A DNA stretch of 64,000 nucleotides from Alishewanella longhuensis (GTDB taxonomy: Bacteria; Pseudomonadota; Gammaproteobacteria; Enterobacterales; Alteromonadaceae): the NCBI RefSeq assembly GCF_014653435.1, contig NZ_BNAO01000002.1, positions 93,757 through 157,756 of the forward strand, in the 5' to 3' direction. This document shows, piece by piece, positions 25,007-34,491 of the stretch. The notes beneath the pieces were generated by a model. It ran no database searches, was not told the DNA's origin, and worked only from the letters and a program-made list of their open reading frames with translations. Numbering within the stretch: position 1 is the first letter of the stretch; every line of letters begins with the position of its first letter. The position numbers and the translations under genes are program-made.

Positions 25007-25807
25007 ATGCCTCGTTTAGCAAATAAAATTGCCTTGATCACCGGCGCAGCCCGGGGCATAGGCGCCGCCATCGCTCGTGCCTATCTGGCCGAGGGCGCGG
25101 TGGTTTATCTGACGGATATTAATACAGACGCCGGCCAAGCTCTGGCAACTGAGCTGGGTGAGCTGGCCAATTTTATGACACTGGATGTGCGTGATGAACA
25201 AGCCTGGCAACAAGTTACCGCCAGCATTGTTGCGCACGAAGGCAAACTGGATATCTTGGTCAACAATGCCGGGATCACCGGCTTTGAAGAAAGCGTTGCC
25301 GCTCATGATCCGGAACATGCCAGCCTGCAGGACTGGCGCGCTGTTCATGCCACTAACTTAGACGGGGTTTTTCTCGGCTGTAAATACGCCATCCGGGCGA
25401 TGCGGGCGCAAGGCTGTGGCGCCATCATCAATATGTCGTCGCGTTCTGGCATCGTTGGTATTCCGGGTGCAGCCGCTTATGCCGCCAGCAAGGCCGCCGT
25501 GCGTAACCATACTAAGAGCGTCGCCCTATATTGCGCTGAACAAGGGCTGGCTATCCGCTGTAACTCTATCCATCCGGCGGCGATCTTAACTCCGATGTGG
25601 GAGCCGTTGCTGGGTGAAGGCCCTGAGCGTGAAGCCAATATGGCACTCTATGTCCAGGATACGCCACTACGGCGCTTCGGCAAGCCAGAAGAAGTGGCAG
25701 CAATTGCCGTGCTGCTGGCCTCAGATGAATGCCTGTACCTCACCGGAGCTGAAATCAATATCGATGGTGGTATTCTGGCAGGTTCAGCCGCGACGCCTTC
25801 GCAATAG
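25007..25807 (+). CDS. Short-chain dehydrogenase/reductase
   Basis: The 266-residue oxidoreductase has the classical SDR layout: nucleotide-binding GAARGIG near residue 13, NNAG, catalytic Ser in INMSSRSG, and YAASK (Tyr-x3-Lys) around residue 160. The Asp after the second strand (LTDINTD) favours NAD over NADP. Substrate is unknown. AAAAGGAG precedes the ATG. A 73-bp piece of its 3' end recurs with one mismatch at 41377-41449. Confidence 0.93.
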   Translation: MPRLANKIALITGAARGIGAAIARAYLAEGAVVYLTDINTDAGQALATELGELANFMTLDVRDEQAWQQVTASIVAHEGKLDILVNNAGITGFEESVAAHDPEHASLQDWRAVHATNLDGVFLGCKYAIRAMRAQGCGAIINMSSRSGIVGIPGAAAYAASKAAVRNHTKSVALYCAEQGLAIRCNSIHPAAILTPMWEPLLGEGPEREANMALYVQDTPLRRFGKPEEVAAIAVLLASDECLYLTGAEINIDGGILAGSAATPSQ

Positions 25808-25846
25808 GACAGACGCAAATTCGGATTTAGCACCAAGGAGAATCGC

Positions 25847-26437
25847 ATGACAAAAGTGCAATATTATACGGCCGCGAGCCTGGATGGTTTTCTGGCTTCC
25901 GCAGACGATTCATTAGATTGGCTATTCAGTCTACAGCAACCTGACGAGCAATATTACCAAGATTTTATTGCTCAGGTTGGCGTTATTATTATGGGGTCTG
26001 CGACCTACCTCTGGTTGCAAGAGCATTTACAGCAGACTCCTGAAGCATCCTGGCCTTATCAACAACCTGTCTGGGTAATGACCAGCCAAAAACTGACCGC
26101 TATGGCAAATGCGAACATCAGTTTTGCTAGCGGCGACATTGCTAAACTTTACTCGACTCTGCTGCGACAGGCCGCTGGTAAAAATATCTGGGTTGTTGGT
26201 GGTGGCGAGCTCGCTGCTCAGTTTTATGATGCCGGCCTTTTAAACGAAATCATTGTTCAGATTGGCGCGGCGACACTAGTTAGTGGCAAACCATTGTTCC
26301 CGCGCCAGATATCTGGTGCGACCTTAACCCTCAGCGATGTAACACAGCTAAATGCGCAACTAGTCCAACTGGTGTATCAGGTTGCGTTTGATCTCCATAC
26401 CACCAATAACGCCCTGTGCATGCGCACTAGCTTGTAA
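25847..26437 (+). CDS. Dihydrofolate reductase-family (RibD C-terminal-like) reductase
   Basis: The 196-residue protein shows ASLDGFLA at the N-terminus, [10 protein letters not shown], and [20 protein letters not shown], the pattern of the RibD-C/DHFR-like family of NADPH reductases. True DHFR residues for folate are not evident, so the substrate is uncertain. It follows the SDR by 39 bases with its own AAGGAG and is probably co-transcribed. A diverged piece of its 3' end recurs near 41467-41517. Confidence 0.85.
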   Translation: MTKVQYYTAASLDGFLASADDSLDWLFSLQQPDEQYYQDFIAQVGVIIMGSATYLWLQEHLQQTPEASWPYQQPVWVMTSQKLTAMANANISFASGDIAKLYSTLLRQAAGKNIWVVGGGELAAQFYDAGLLNEIIVQIGAATLVSGKPLFPRQISGATLTLSDVTQLNAQLVQLVYQVAFDLHTTNNALCMRTSL

Positions 26438-26741
26438 GCGATAGGAGCCGCAGGCCCCTATGATGCGATAGCATATTCCCCCCTTTACCATCCGCATCGA
26501 TGTGCCTCACTGAGAGCATCAAAACCAACAGTCACAACCTGCGGGATCTGGCTCAAAAGGTGATTGAAAACACATTCTCCACAGCATCGTAAGGCAAAGA
26601 CTGCGCGGGTAACGGCGTTCGGAATCTTCGAAGTTATCGGGATCTGCGCACGAAGGTTTAACCCATTGCTGATTTATTAAGTTTGTTCAATCAAGATTTA
26701 GTCGTTATTATTGAATAACAGTTTTTTAAGGGACTAATATT
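26438..26741. other. Intergenic stretch, possibly with a decayed coding scrap
   Basis: No complete gene is seen in these 304 bases. A 26-codon reading at 26512-26592 (SIKTNSHNLRDLAQKVIEN) looks protein-like but has no start or ribosome-binding site and may be a remnant. GGGATCTG occurs twice (26563 and 26640), reminiscent of the short repeat family found elsewhere in the window. Confidence 0.4.
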
Positions 26742-27380
26742 ATGCGTTATCTCTGGGTGTTATTGCCCTTGTGCTTGATCCTTACCGCCTGCCAAAGTGC
26801 TTATTATTCAGCCATGGAAAAAGTTGGCGTACATAAGCGTGATATCTTGGTAGAGCGAGTAGAAAACGCGCAGCAGTCTCAGCAAGAAGCGCAGCAGCAG
26901 TTTAAATCCGCATTAGAGCAGTTCAGCAGCTTAATTAAGTTCGATGGTGGCAACTTACAGCGCATGTATGAGGCCACAGATAGTGAGTTTCAAGCCTGTA
27001 GCAAAGCTGCAGTAAAAGTCAGCGAGCGTATTAATAGTATCGAGACAGTTGCTGACGCGCTCTTCGACGAATGGCAGGACGAACTTGAGCTATATACCAA
27101 TGACAGTTTAAAACGCGACAGCGCCACTAAACTTGCGACCACTAAACGACAATACAACAGTTTACTTAAAACTATGCGTCGTGCAGAGCAAAGCATGCAG
27201 CCAGCACTCTCATCATTACAAGATAACACTCTGTTTTTAAAGCATAACCTGAACGCAAGTGCAATCGGGACTTTGAAAAGTGAGTTCAATTCTATCCAAA
27301 ATGATATCAATAAACTGATTACTGAAATGAATACAGCAATCAAACAGAGCGAACAGTTTGTAGCCACTCTAAAGCAATAG
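26742..27380 (+). CDS. DUF2959-family lipoprotein
   Basis: The 212-residue lipoprotein (lipobox LTAC|Q at about residue 16) begins with YYSAMEKVGVHKRDILV, the signature start of the DUF2959 family, and is otherwise a helical, coiled-coil-rich chain (QQSQQEAQQQFKSALEQF). Function of the family is unknown; these are small envelope lipoproteins common in marine gammaproteobacteria. AAGGGA lies before the ATG. Confidence 0.88.
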   Translation: MRYLWVLLPLCLILTACQSAYYSAMEKVGVHKRDILVERVENAQQSQQEAQQQFKSALEQFSSLIKFDGGNLQRMYEATDSEFQACSKAAVKVSERINSIETVADALFDEWQDELELYTNDSLKRDSATKLATTKRQYNSLLKTMRRAEQSMQPALSSLQDNTLFLKHNLNASAIGTLKSEFNSIQNDINKLITEMNTAIKQSEQFVATLKQ

Positions 27381-27423
27381 AAGTGCATCAGATACTTTGA
27401 TATTTTAATAAAAGAGGTAAGTT

Positions 27424-27651
27424 ATGGCTGGTCAAGGTTCAGGAGGCAATGTTATTGCCGCCCTATGTAATGTGTTTGTTCCAGGGTTAGGCCAGTTAGT
27501 ACAAGGGCGAATTTTAGCCGCCATTATTTTCTTTGTGGTTTGTGCAGTAGGCTATGCATTATTTTGGTTGGTGATCCCCGCCATTGTTGCTGCCATTGCG
27601 CATTTGTGGGCAATTATTGATGCAGCAAAGTTTCGCCCCCTTAGGATCTGA
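27424..27651 (+). CDS. Small TM2-like membrane protein
   Basis: The 75-residue protein has an amphipathic GLGQL turn (NVFVPGLGQLVQGR) and two hydrophobic helices (AAIIFFVVCAVGYALFWLV and AIVAAIAHLWAIID), as in small TM2-domain or YccF-like membrane proteins. GAGGT stands before the ATG. The last residues (PLRI) and the stop are encoded by the repeat unit that begins at 27642, so the native C-terminus may have been changed by that repeat. Confidence 0.65.
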   Translation: MAGQGSGGNVIAALCNVFVPGLGQLVQGRILAAIIFFVVCAVGYALFWLVIPAIVAAIAHLWAIIDAAKFRPLRI

Positions 27652-27707
27652 CCCTGTAGGTTCCTTAAAAAGCTCAGCCTGTAAACCTTTAGGATCTCCG
27701 CCCAAGG
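27642..27707. repeat. Two copies of a short palindromic intergenic repeat
   Basis: CCTTAGGATCTGACCC with TGTAGGTT (about 27642-27665) and AACCTTTAGGATCTCCGCCC with AAGG (about 27682-27707) are diverged copies of the unit whose best form is at 28959-28985: AACCTT, then GGATCTGACCC, then AAGGTT. Confidence 0.55.
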
Positions 27708-27710
27708 TGT

Positions 27711-28862
27711 TTAACTTTTTGGCAAGGCTGCCAACGACTTCGCGACGAGTTGATTCAGCTCGTCGCCATTGCCTATCCAGCGTGCAACCAGCAACAGATC
27801 ATGCTCGCGGTCAAGATAGATAATATTGCGTCCTGCCCCTTGAAAGGTAATCGCACTCTCTGGTGCGCTCGGCAGTGCTTTACGCCCCGGGTTTAAAAAC
27901 CAATTTGCAAAACCATACTCTGGGTTCACCCCGCCGCTGCTCGCCAAGTTAATCCATTCACGGCTAACCAATTGTTGATTTTGCCATTGCCCCTCGCGTA
28001 AAAACAGATAACCAAAACGCGCCAGATCCCAGGCATTAATAAAAATACCACCTCCCCAATGCCCACCACCCGATACCGACTGGATACGCTGGCCATCAAG
28101 TTCAATCCAGCTGTTATCGTAACCATACCAACGCCAGGTTGAAGACGCCCCTATTGGCTGCATAATCTGCTCGTTTAATACTTCAGGCAGTGACTTACGC
28201 CAAACATAAAGGGTTGAAAGGGCAAGCAAATTAATACGCACATCATTGTATTTATAATGGCTACCGGGCGTTCGCAATGGTCGGTTTGGCCAATCTGCCG
28301 GTGTCTTGCCTTCTGGCCTGTCCGCCCAATCGGGTTTACCCCAGAGCGTACCCTGCCAGTCACTGGTTTGCCGCAGTAAATGATCCCAGCGAATTTGGCT
28401 ATTATGTTCGCCCTGATATAAGTCAACACCATGTGGCATATAAGGGGCCACCCTATCCTGCAGATCGCGGATTAGCCCGCGTTGCCAGGCAAGCCCGGTT
28501 ACCGTGGTTAAGAAAGTCTTAGCAATACTATGGGTCATATCAACGCTATCCACATCACCCCACTGGGCGATAACCTTACCCCGATAAATAATCAGGCCGT
28601 TAGCTGCCGCGCGCACGCCCATCGGGCCGATAATCTGATCATAGGGCTCTCTAGCACCAAAGGTCGTCGCCTGCACAATGGCCTGATCTTTAGAGGCCGG
28701 ATTTTCACTGGCAATAGCATAAGCGACTGCGTCCGCCAGTTTTTGTTCATTCACATTCAGTGAAGCCGGGCTTGCCATTGCCCACTGCCCTGGTGGCGGA
28801 TAATAAGTTTCGGCTGCCAGTGGCAACGCCAGTAATAACAACAATGCCGCAGACAATCGCAC
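27711..28862 (-). CDS. Serine hydrolase (class C beta-lactamase-like)
   Basis: The 383-residue protein starts at a GTG with AAAGGAG six bases upstream; a longer frame would need a TTG. A signal peptide ends near LPLAA|ETYY. Motifs of the beta-lactamase/penicillin-binding family are SIAK (S-x-x-K in MTHSIAKTFL), YKYND (Y-x-N) and a C-terminal GGGIFINAWDLARFGYLF. The lack of a clear KTG triad favours an esterase or peptidase over a true beta-lactamase. Two internal pieces of this gene recur, with the middle deleted, at 41785-41907. Confidence 0.85.
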   Translation of the reverse strand: MRLSAALLLLLALPLAAETYYPPPGQWAMASPASLNVNEQKLADAVAYAIASENPASKDQAIVQATTFGAREPYDQIIGPMGVRAAANGLIIYRGKVIAQWGDVDSVDMTHSIAKTFLTTVTGLAWQRGLIRDLQDRVAPYMPHGVDLYQGEHNSQIRWDHLLRQTSDWQGTLWGKPDWADRPEGKTPADWPNRPLRTPGSHYKYNDVRINLLALSTLYVWRKSLPEVLNEQIMQPIGASSTWRWYGYDNSWIELDGQRIQSVSGGGHWGGGIFINAWDLARFGYLFLREGQWQNQQLVSREWINLASSGGVNPEYGFANWFLNPGRKALPSAPESAITFQGAGRNIIYLDREHDLLLVARWIGNGDELNQLVAKSLAALPKS

Positions 28863-28958
28863 AGCAGGCTCCTTTAACTCATTCAAAAATAGCGATAGAC
28901 ACTATACTGCGAGTTAGGCAAGTGTTGTGCAAGAGTTTGATTGACAATAAACCTTCAG

Positions 28959-28985
28959 AACCTTCGGGATCTGACCCTAAAGGTT
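28959..28985. repeat. 27-bp palindromic intergenic repeat, best copy
   Basis: AACCTT and AAGGTT arms enclose CGGGATCTGACCCTA. Related copies are at 27642-27707 (two) and 42494-42518, and the GGATCTGACCCC core forms a longer hairpin at 49291-49325. The core itself is partly palindromic. Confidence 0.55.
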
Positions 28986-28986
28986 A

Positions 28987-29011
28987 AAAACCGCTGCAAG
29001 ACAGCGGTTTT
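28987..29011 (-). terminator. Intrinsic terminator of the NarL-type regulator gene
   Basis: On the minus strand AAAACCGCTG and CAGCGGTTTT form a 10-bp stem around a 5-base loop, ending in five Ts. It lies about 50 bases past the end of the response-regulator gene and should terminate the long leftward chemosensory/regulator transcript. Confidence 0.75.
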
Positions 29012-29060
29012 CAATATTTGCCTGCAGCGACCAGTAGCGGCTGCTTAGAAAAAAACCTCG

Positions 29061-29693
29061 TTAAACCAGCCCATGCACTAACGCATAGCGCACTAAATCT
29101 GACATGGTAGTGATACCAAGTTTGTCCATTAAACGAGCTTTGTGGGTGCTGACCGTTTTCGAGCTAACGTACAGTTTATTGGCAATTTCACCAACAGATT
29201 TGCCCTGCGCAAGGTCAATGAATATTTCATACTCCCGCTTGGTTAATTTCACATGCGGGTGTTCTTCAGACAGTCCAGTCAGGCTTTCTCTGGCCAGTCT
29301 TTGGGCCAACTCCTGAGTAATGTAAATTTGTCCTCTGGCCACCACTCTTAAGGCTTCCACTATTTCTGCCGGCGGCCGCGTCTTAGTAATGAAACCTTGC
29401 GCACCCGCTCGAATGGTTCGGGTGGCATAGAGCTCTTCTTTATGCATACTGAGCACTAAAATACGGGTGTGCTTAGTACGATGACGGATCATTTCAATCA
29501 ATTGCAAGCCTGAGCAACCAGGCATAGTCATATCCATTAAAAACACATCGGGTTCAATCGCTGGAACGTCCTGTAACGCTTGGTCACCGTCGGTTGCCTC
29601 TCCCACCACATCCATATCAGGAATAGAGGAAATCAGGGCCCGCATACCTTCGCGGACAATACTATGATCATCTGCTATATAGACTCTAATCAT
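29061..29693 (-). CDS. NarL/FixJ-family response regulator
   Basis: The 210-residue protein has a receiver domain with phospho-acceptor Asp in VFLMDMTMPGCSG (about residue 54) and Lys in ITKTRPP, and a LuxR-type helix-turn-helix (VGEIANKLYVSSKTVSTHKA). Its ATG overlaps the kinase stop (ATGA), marking them as a cognate pair. It is the last gene of the leftward block that begins with the chemosensory genes. Confidence 0.95.
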   Translation of the reverse strand: MIRVYIADDHSIVREGMRALISSIPDMDVVGEATDGDQALQDVPAIEPDVFLMDMTMPGCSGLQLIEMIRHRTKHTRILVLSMHKEELYATRTIRAGAQGFITKTRPPAEIVEALRVVARGQIYITQELAQRLARESLTGLSEEHPHVKLTKREYEIFIDLAQGKSVGEIANKLYVSSKTVSTHKARLMDKLGITTMSDLVRYALVHGLV

Positions 29694-31498
29694 GCCTTGT
29701 TTCCTAAAGGTAAGCTCACCAAAATTTCCGTGCCCTGGCCTATGACAGCATTAACTGTCAACTGCCCGTCATGCATGACTACGCGTTCACGCATACTCAC
29801 CAAGCCTAATCCTGTTGATTTTAATTTTGATTTATTAAAGCCCACACCATCATCTTTGACACACAATTGAGCCTGCTTATCTGTTTCTTCGTAGTGCACC
29901 CATACTGTTGTCGCCTTAGCATGACGAATAATATTGGTCATACACTCTTGTAATATGCGGAATAACGTAGTGGCGACATCGCCTTTAGCTTGAGGATTGT
30001 TATTGCTAGCTAGTTCAGCATGCCAATGTATCGTCATATCATCACGCCCTGAGTATTGCTTTAAAAACCATTCGGCTGTCGCCTCAAAACCTAAGTCGTC
30101 CAACATGGCCGGGCGTAAGTTCGCAGCGATGTCACGAACCCGCTCAATGACATCATCAATATAGTCAATCATTGCCTGCAACCGATTAAGTTTAGCCTTT
30201 GGCAGGTGTGACACATCACGCAGCGCTAAACTGAGATCCAGCTTCATCGCGGTCAGTGTCTGGCCTAAGTCATCATGCAAGTCCCGGGCAATCCGCCGAC
30301 GTTCGCGCTCAATAATGGTATCTTGCGCCTTATTTAACAGTCGTAACTCACGTTGCGTCTGCAGCAGCTTCATTTGTTGGCGTTTACTCTCTGTAATATC
30401 TCGCTGCACCGAGGCAAAATACTCCCCCTGACCAATGTCCTTAGCAACAATAGGTACAATTTCAATTTCGTTCCAATAGGGTTTACCGTCTTTACAGTAA
30501 TTGATTAACTCTTCCTTGATCGGTTGTTTAGCTTCTAAGGCTGCTCTGATACGTCTAAGCACAGCGGGATCCGTCTCAGGCCCTTGCAGTATCCTTGGAG
30601 ACTTGCCCATCAACTCCTCAGGCTCATAACCTGTCATCTCTTTAACCGGTTCGTTAACAAAAACGATAGAGGGTCCAGGATCATCTAAAGGGTTGGTCTC
30701 GGTAATAATAATCACATCTTGAATTTGAGCAATGGCAGCCCTCAACATACGGCGGTTTTCGGCCACGCGATAGTATTCAGTCCGGTCACGAGCAATGCCA
30801 AAGACACCCACAACGCGGTCATTGACGAAAATGGGAATATGGGTAATCTCGACAATAGCGCTTTTACCTTCCCGGCTAATAATGCTACAGCGGTAGTTAG
30901 TCGCCGTACCTTCAAGCGTCTTCTGAAAGTTTTTGGTTACTATGGCGCGATCTTCCTCAGCAACAACCTGCTCCCAACTGCTTTGCAGCAGATCCTCTTC
31001 GTTATAACCCGTAAGGTCCCACATACTTTGATTGGCATTCAGAAACTGCCCTTGAGTGGATAAACCGAAAACAGCTTCGGGATTTTCAGTAAACAAAGAA
31101 CGGTAGTACTGCTCGCTTTCAAAAATGCGATCGGATTCTGAACGATACTCACTAATATCAGTCAACTGCACAATACGACTGCCATCCTGATAGGCATGGC
31201 TGCCGGCAGCGATGCGAAAAAAGCGCTGACCGATACTGGCTTCAAACTCACACACATCGTCAGCGGCGCCCTTGATGCCTGACAGAATGGTCACCAGAGT
31301 ATGTGCCGATAACGCATCAAGCCGGCTTATCATGGGCTGCCCCACCACCAGATTGCAATCTAAGCGCTGCGCCAGCGCATTTAACGCCAGCACATAGCCA
31401 AAAGCATCTACACGCAGTGCAGCCGCCGGAATAAATTCAAGTAACTCAGCATTTAATCTTGGCACCGGTTGCTCCGTCTTATACTCGTCTTTAATCAA
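29690..31498 (-). CDS. Soluble multi-PAS sensor histidine kinase (NarX/HisKA_3 type)
   Basis: The protein has at least three PAS/PAC segments (AALRVDAFGYVLALN; YRSLFTENPEAVFGL; IVFVNEPVKEMTGYEPEELM), then HisKA_3 with the phospho-acceptor His in RRRIARDLHDDLGQTL (about residue 415) and a HATPase_c domain (VKDDGVGF, STGLGLVSMRERV). No transmembrane helix is seen, so it senses a cytosolic signal; the second and third PAS have the NYCKDGKPYWNE style of LOV/heme PAS proteins, but ligand residues cannot be settled by eye. This frame starts at a TTG; a GTG at 31465 with GGAG six bases upstream is the better start (591 residues). Confidence 0.9.
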   Translation of the reverse strand: MIKDEYKTEQPVPRLNAELLEFIPAAALRVDAFGYVLALNALAQRLDCNLVVGQPMISRLDALSAHTLVTILSGIKGAADDVCEFEASIGQRFFRIAAGSHAYQDGSRIVQLTDISEYRSESDRIFESEQYYRSLFTENPEAVFGLSTQGQFLNANQSMWDLTGYNEEDLLQSSWEQVVAEEDRAIVTKNFQKTLEGTATNYRCSIISREGKSAIVEITHIPIFVNDRVVGVFGIARDRTEYYRVAENRRMLRAAIAQIQDVIIITETNPLDDPGPSIVFVNEPVKEMTGYEPEELMGKSPRILQGPETDPAVLRRIRAALEAKQPIKEELINYCKDGKPYWNEIEIVPIVAKDIGQGEYFASVQRDITESKRQQMKLLQTQRELRLLNKAQDTIIERERRRIARDLHDDLGQTLTAMKLDLSLALRDVSHLPKAKLNRLQAMIDYIDDVIERVRDIAANLRPAMLDDLGFEATAEWFLKQYSGRDDMTIHWHAELASNNNPQAKGDVATTLFRILQECMTNIIRHAKATTVWVHYEETDKQAQLCVKDDGVGFNKSKLKSTGLGLVSMRERVVMHDGQLTVNAVIGQGTEILVSLPLGNKA

Positions 31499-31536
31499 GT
31501 GGTCTCTAGTATAGACTAGCAGCTTCCATAAGAATG

Positions 31537-32580
31537 TCAGCGTTGTTGCACTATGGCTTGCGCCAGACTGGCCAATGGTAGAGTCTCTATCGCCGCACCT
31601 CTTGCTATGGCTTCACGTGGCATGCCGAACACCACTGAGCTATCACGATCTTGCGCAATGGTATGAGCCCCCGCCTGACGCATCGCCAGTAAACCATTGG
31701 CGCCATCATCACCCATACCGGTCATAATAATACCGATGGCATTTTCCCCAGCGACATTCGCCACTGAGCGAAACAGCACATCCACTGAAGGTTTGTGTCG
31801 ATTAATGGCAGGGCCGTCACCTACAGCTACCCGGTAATAATTGCCGCTGCGACGAAGCTGCATATGCAAGCCACCAGGTGCAATTAATACCAGCCCTGCT
31901 GTCACTTTGTCACCGTCAACCGCTTCTCGTACCTCACAATAACAAAGTTTGTTTAAGCGCTGGGCAAAGGCTGCGGTAAATTTTTCAGGCATATGCTGAA
32001 CTACCACTATACCCGGACAATTTGACGGCATCTGGGTCAAAACCACCTCAAGCGCCTGAGTGCCGCCTGTAGAAGTACCTAGTGCAACCACCTTTTCACT
32101 GGTATGGCTCAACCGCATGCTGGCTACTTTTAAAGCAAGCGGCCCCCGCAAAGCCCCTGACGCCAAGGCTCTGACTTTGGCGCGAGCGGCCGCTTTAACC
32201 ACCTGCAGCATGTGTTGGCTGCTGGATTCCAGAAAATCACGCAAACCAACTTTGGGTTTGGTAATAATATCAACAGCGCCACTCGCCAGCGCCTGAAGCG
32301 TGGTATCAGCGCCTTTCTCTGTTAATGTAGAACAAATCACTACCGGCGTCGGATGCTCCTGCATCAGTTGACGTAAAAACGTAATACCATCCATTCTTGG
32401 CATTTCTACATCCAACACTATGACATCTGGCCAATTTGCTTGCATCTTTTGCAAGGCGAAAATCGGATCAGGCGCAGATCCAATCACATTGATTTGGGCA
32501 TCAGCACTAAGCAGTTGTGTTAATACCTGGCGTACCACCGCTGAATCATCAACGATAAACACCTTAATTTGCCCGCTCAT
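31537..32580 (-). CDS. cheB: Chemotaxis protein-glutamate methylesterase/glutaminase
   Basis: The 347-residue protein has a receiver domain (Asp in [13 protein letters not shown]) and a C-terminal methylesterase domain with the Ser-His-Asp triad in [20 protein letters not shown] and [10 protein letters not shown]. It removes methyl groups from, or deamidates, receptor glutamates. Its start overlaps the cheD stop by four bases. Confidence 0.96.
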   Translation of the reverse strand: MSGQIKVFIVDDSAVVRQVLTQLLSADAQINVIGSAPDPIFALQKMQANWPDVIVLDVEMPRMDGITFLRQLMQEHPTPVVICSTLTEKGADTTLQALASGAVDIITKPKVGLRDFLESSSQHMLQVVKAAARAKVRALASGALRGPLALKVASMRLSHTSEKVVALGTSTGGTQALEVVLTQMPSNCPGIVVVQHMPEKFTAAFAQRLNKLCYCEVREAVDGDKVTAGLVLIAPGGLHMQLRRSGNYYRVAVGDGPAINRHKPSVDVLFRSVANVAGENAIGIIMTGMGDDGANGLLAMRQAGAHTIAQDRDSSVVFGMPREAIARGAAIETLPLASLAQAIVQQR

Positions 32581-33086
32581 AACAGACTACCCGGCGCAAA
32601 GAGGTTGCTGTCTGTATCAGGCATGGTATAGCGCACACCTTTACGCAACCACACTGAGCCATCGTCACTATTAAAAATCAATTGCCGATAGCAGTCACCA
32701 CCCACATCTTCGGCCACTATAGCTATACCATAGTGCTCCAGCAGTTGACGTGCACATGCCACATTACGGGCACCGACTGCCATGTCGCCCCAACATAAGT
32801 CAAACATATCAGCACCACCAAATACCTTCGCCTGATACTCTTTACAATTGCCTGAACGCTGCACAATCGCTTCTATCATCAGCGCCATGGCAACCTTGGC
32901 ATAACGGGCATCTGCTGCTTCAGGCTTTGAACAGTCAGGCAGCAAGAAATGGCAAAGACCACCAATTTTCAGGCTAGGATGCCACAAGGTAATTGTCACA
33001 CAGGACCCCAGTATGGTCTTTGCCCTGATAGCTGTGTCATCAAAGCACCACTCGCCGGGGTGAATGAAAATCTCTTTATTTATCAT
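32577..33086 (-). CDS. cheD: Chemoreceptor glutamine deamidase
   Basis: The 169-residue reading starts at the ATG that overlaps the end of cheR; a 204-residue frame would begin inside cheR. It has the CheD catalytic Cys in [12 protein letters not shown] and His in [10 protein letters not shown], followed by EAIVQR and KVFGGADMF, typical of the family. It deamidates receptor glutamines and often binds phospho-CheC/CheY. Position between cheR and cheB is the common order in large chemosensory operons. Confidence 0.93.
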   Translation of the reverse strand: MINKEIFIHPGEWCFDDTAIRAKTILGSCVTITLWHPSLKIGGLCHFLLPDCSKPEAADARYAKVAMALMIEAIVQRSGNCKEYQAKVFGGADMFDLCWGDMAVGARNVACARQLLEHYGIAIVAEDVGGDCYRQLIFNSDDGSVWLRKGVRYTMPDTDSNLFAPGSLL

Positions 33087-33915
33087 AATCAGTACCTGAT
33101 ATAGGAGCCCTGTATACAGACGGCTTAATCGCGTGTAAGTCGCTTTGAAAGCCATTGAGGGTCTCAGAGTGACCAATGATAAAGTAACCACCAGGTTTTA
33201 AACGGCTGCGCAAACGGTTGACAATCTGCCGTTTGGTCTCCTGATTAAAATAGATCATCACATTTCGCAGCATAATCACGTCAAATAGCCCTATATCGGG
33301 TAGCGTTTTATTTAAGTTAATCTGCGCAAACTGCACTCGCTCTCGTAGTTTCGCGACCACTTTAAAACTACCTTCAGCCTCACCAGTACCACGCAGACAA
33401 TAACGCTTCAGCAAAAGCTCTGGGATCTTTTCCGAACGGGACATCGGGTAGCAAGCCCGGCTGCCCTGTGTCAATACCTGAGTACTGATGTCCGAAGCGA
33501 CAATCTGCCATGGCGCTGTGCCAAGCACTTCAGCAATGACCATGGCCGCGGTATAAGCTTCTTCACCGCTGGAACAGGCAGCACTCCACAAGCGTAATGT
33601 GTTACCAGCACGATAAGCAGGCAGTACCTGCTGTTGCAAAAACTCGAAATGCCCCGGTTCGCGGAAAAAATAGGTTTCGTTAGTCGTTAACAAATCGACA
33701 GCGATTTGTTTTTCTTCCCGCTGTCGTTCTACATAATGCCAGTATTGACCATAGCTTTGCAGTTGCAGCGCCTTAAGTCGCTTGGCCAGACGGCCAGCCA
33801 CCATAGTGCGCTTACTATCCGGCATATGAATTCCAGCCACAGCAAAGATCATGCGCTGAAAATCGCGAAACTCAGGCTCAGTCAAGGTCTGCAGCGGTGC
33901 GACTAAATCAACCAT
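33076..33915 (-). CDS. cheR: Chemotaxis protein methyltransferase
   Basis: The 279-residue protein starts at the ATG overlapping the cheW stop. It has the CheR N-terminal helical domain (EFRDFQRMIFAVAGIHM) and the SAM-binding C-terminal domain (RLWSAACSSGEEAYTAAMV, IVASDIS, FDVIMLRNVMIYFN). It methylates receptor glutamates. No C-terminal pentapeptide-binding tail is obvious. Confidence 0.95.
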   Translation of the reverse strand: MVDLVAPLQTLTEPEFRDFQRMIFAVAGIHMPDSKRTMVAGRLAKRLKALQLQSYGQYWHYVERQREEKQIAVDLLTTNETYFFREPGHFEFLQQQVLPAYRAGNTLRLWSAACSSGEEAYTAAMVIAEVLGTAPWQIVASDISTQVLTQGSRACYPMSRSEKIPELLLKRYCLRGTGEAEGSFKVVAKLRERVQFAQINLNKTLPDIGLFDVIMLRNVMIYFNQETKRQIVNRLRSRLKPGGYFIIGHSETLNGFQSDLHAIKPSVYRAPISGTDYDK

Positions 33916-34480
33916 AATGACTTTGTTCCAATGGCTCAACAACACTGGCCAACTTAGCCATTTCTTCAACATTCAATGCTTTTTGCACGTTCAGCAAAAT
34001 AACAAAGGCACCGTCAACTTTACCCATACCCGCTATAAACTCGGCTCTTAACCGCGTCCCGAAGGTCGGTGCCGGTTCAATATCTTTCGGCGCTATTTCA
34101 AGCACCTCAGACACCGCATCTACGATAATACCGACCTCCTGAAGCGCTGAAACCTCACTGCCGCTATCTGCAGCGCAACTAACTGCACTATCCACTTCCA
34201 AAATAACGATGCATGTCCGTCTGCTGAGCTGGCTCTGACCGCGGGAAAAACGTATCGATAAATCGATCACAGGCACCACACTGCCGCGCAGGTTAATCAC
34301 CCCACTCACAAAGTCCGGCATCAACGGCACTGTAGTCAAATTGCCATATTCGATAATTTCCCGAATATGTAAAATACCCACCGCAAACATTTCCTGCCCC
34401 AGCTGAAACGTCAGGTATTGCTGTTCATTCGCCTGTTCAGTTTGCATAACAACGACATCATTGCGTTTCGACTGCTTCAT
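33908..34480 (-). CDS. cheW: Chemotaxis coupling protein
   Basis: The 190-residue protein is a single CheW domain (YLTFQLGQEMFAVGILHIRE, GVINLRGSVVPVIDL). AGGGGGC precedes the ATG. It links CheA with the receptors encoded on either side. A longer 195-residue frame from 34495 would overlap the receptor stop and lacks a ribosome-binding site. Confidence 0.94.
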   Translation of the reverse strand: MKQSKRNDVVVMQTEQANEQQYLTFQLGQEMFAVGILHIREIIEYGNLTTVPLMPDFVSGVINLRGSVVPVIDLSIRFSRGQSQLSRRTCIVILEVDSAVSCAADSGSEVSALQEVGIIVDAVSEVLEIAPKDIEPAPTFGTRLRAEFIAGMGKVDGAFVILLNVQKALNVEEMAKLASVVEPLEQSHYG

Positions 34481-34491
34481 AAGGCCCCCTA

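Noticed and set aside
27711-28862. Calling the serine hydrolase a true AmpC beta-lactamase
   Set aside because: SxxK and YxN are present, but a clear KTG motif is not, and the domain order fits esterase-like relatives.
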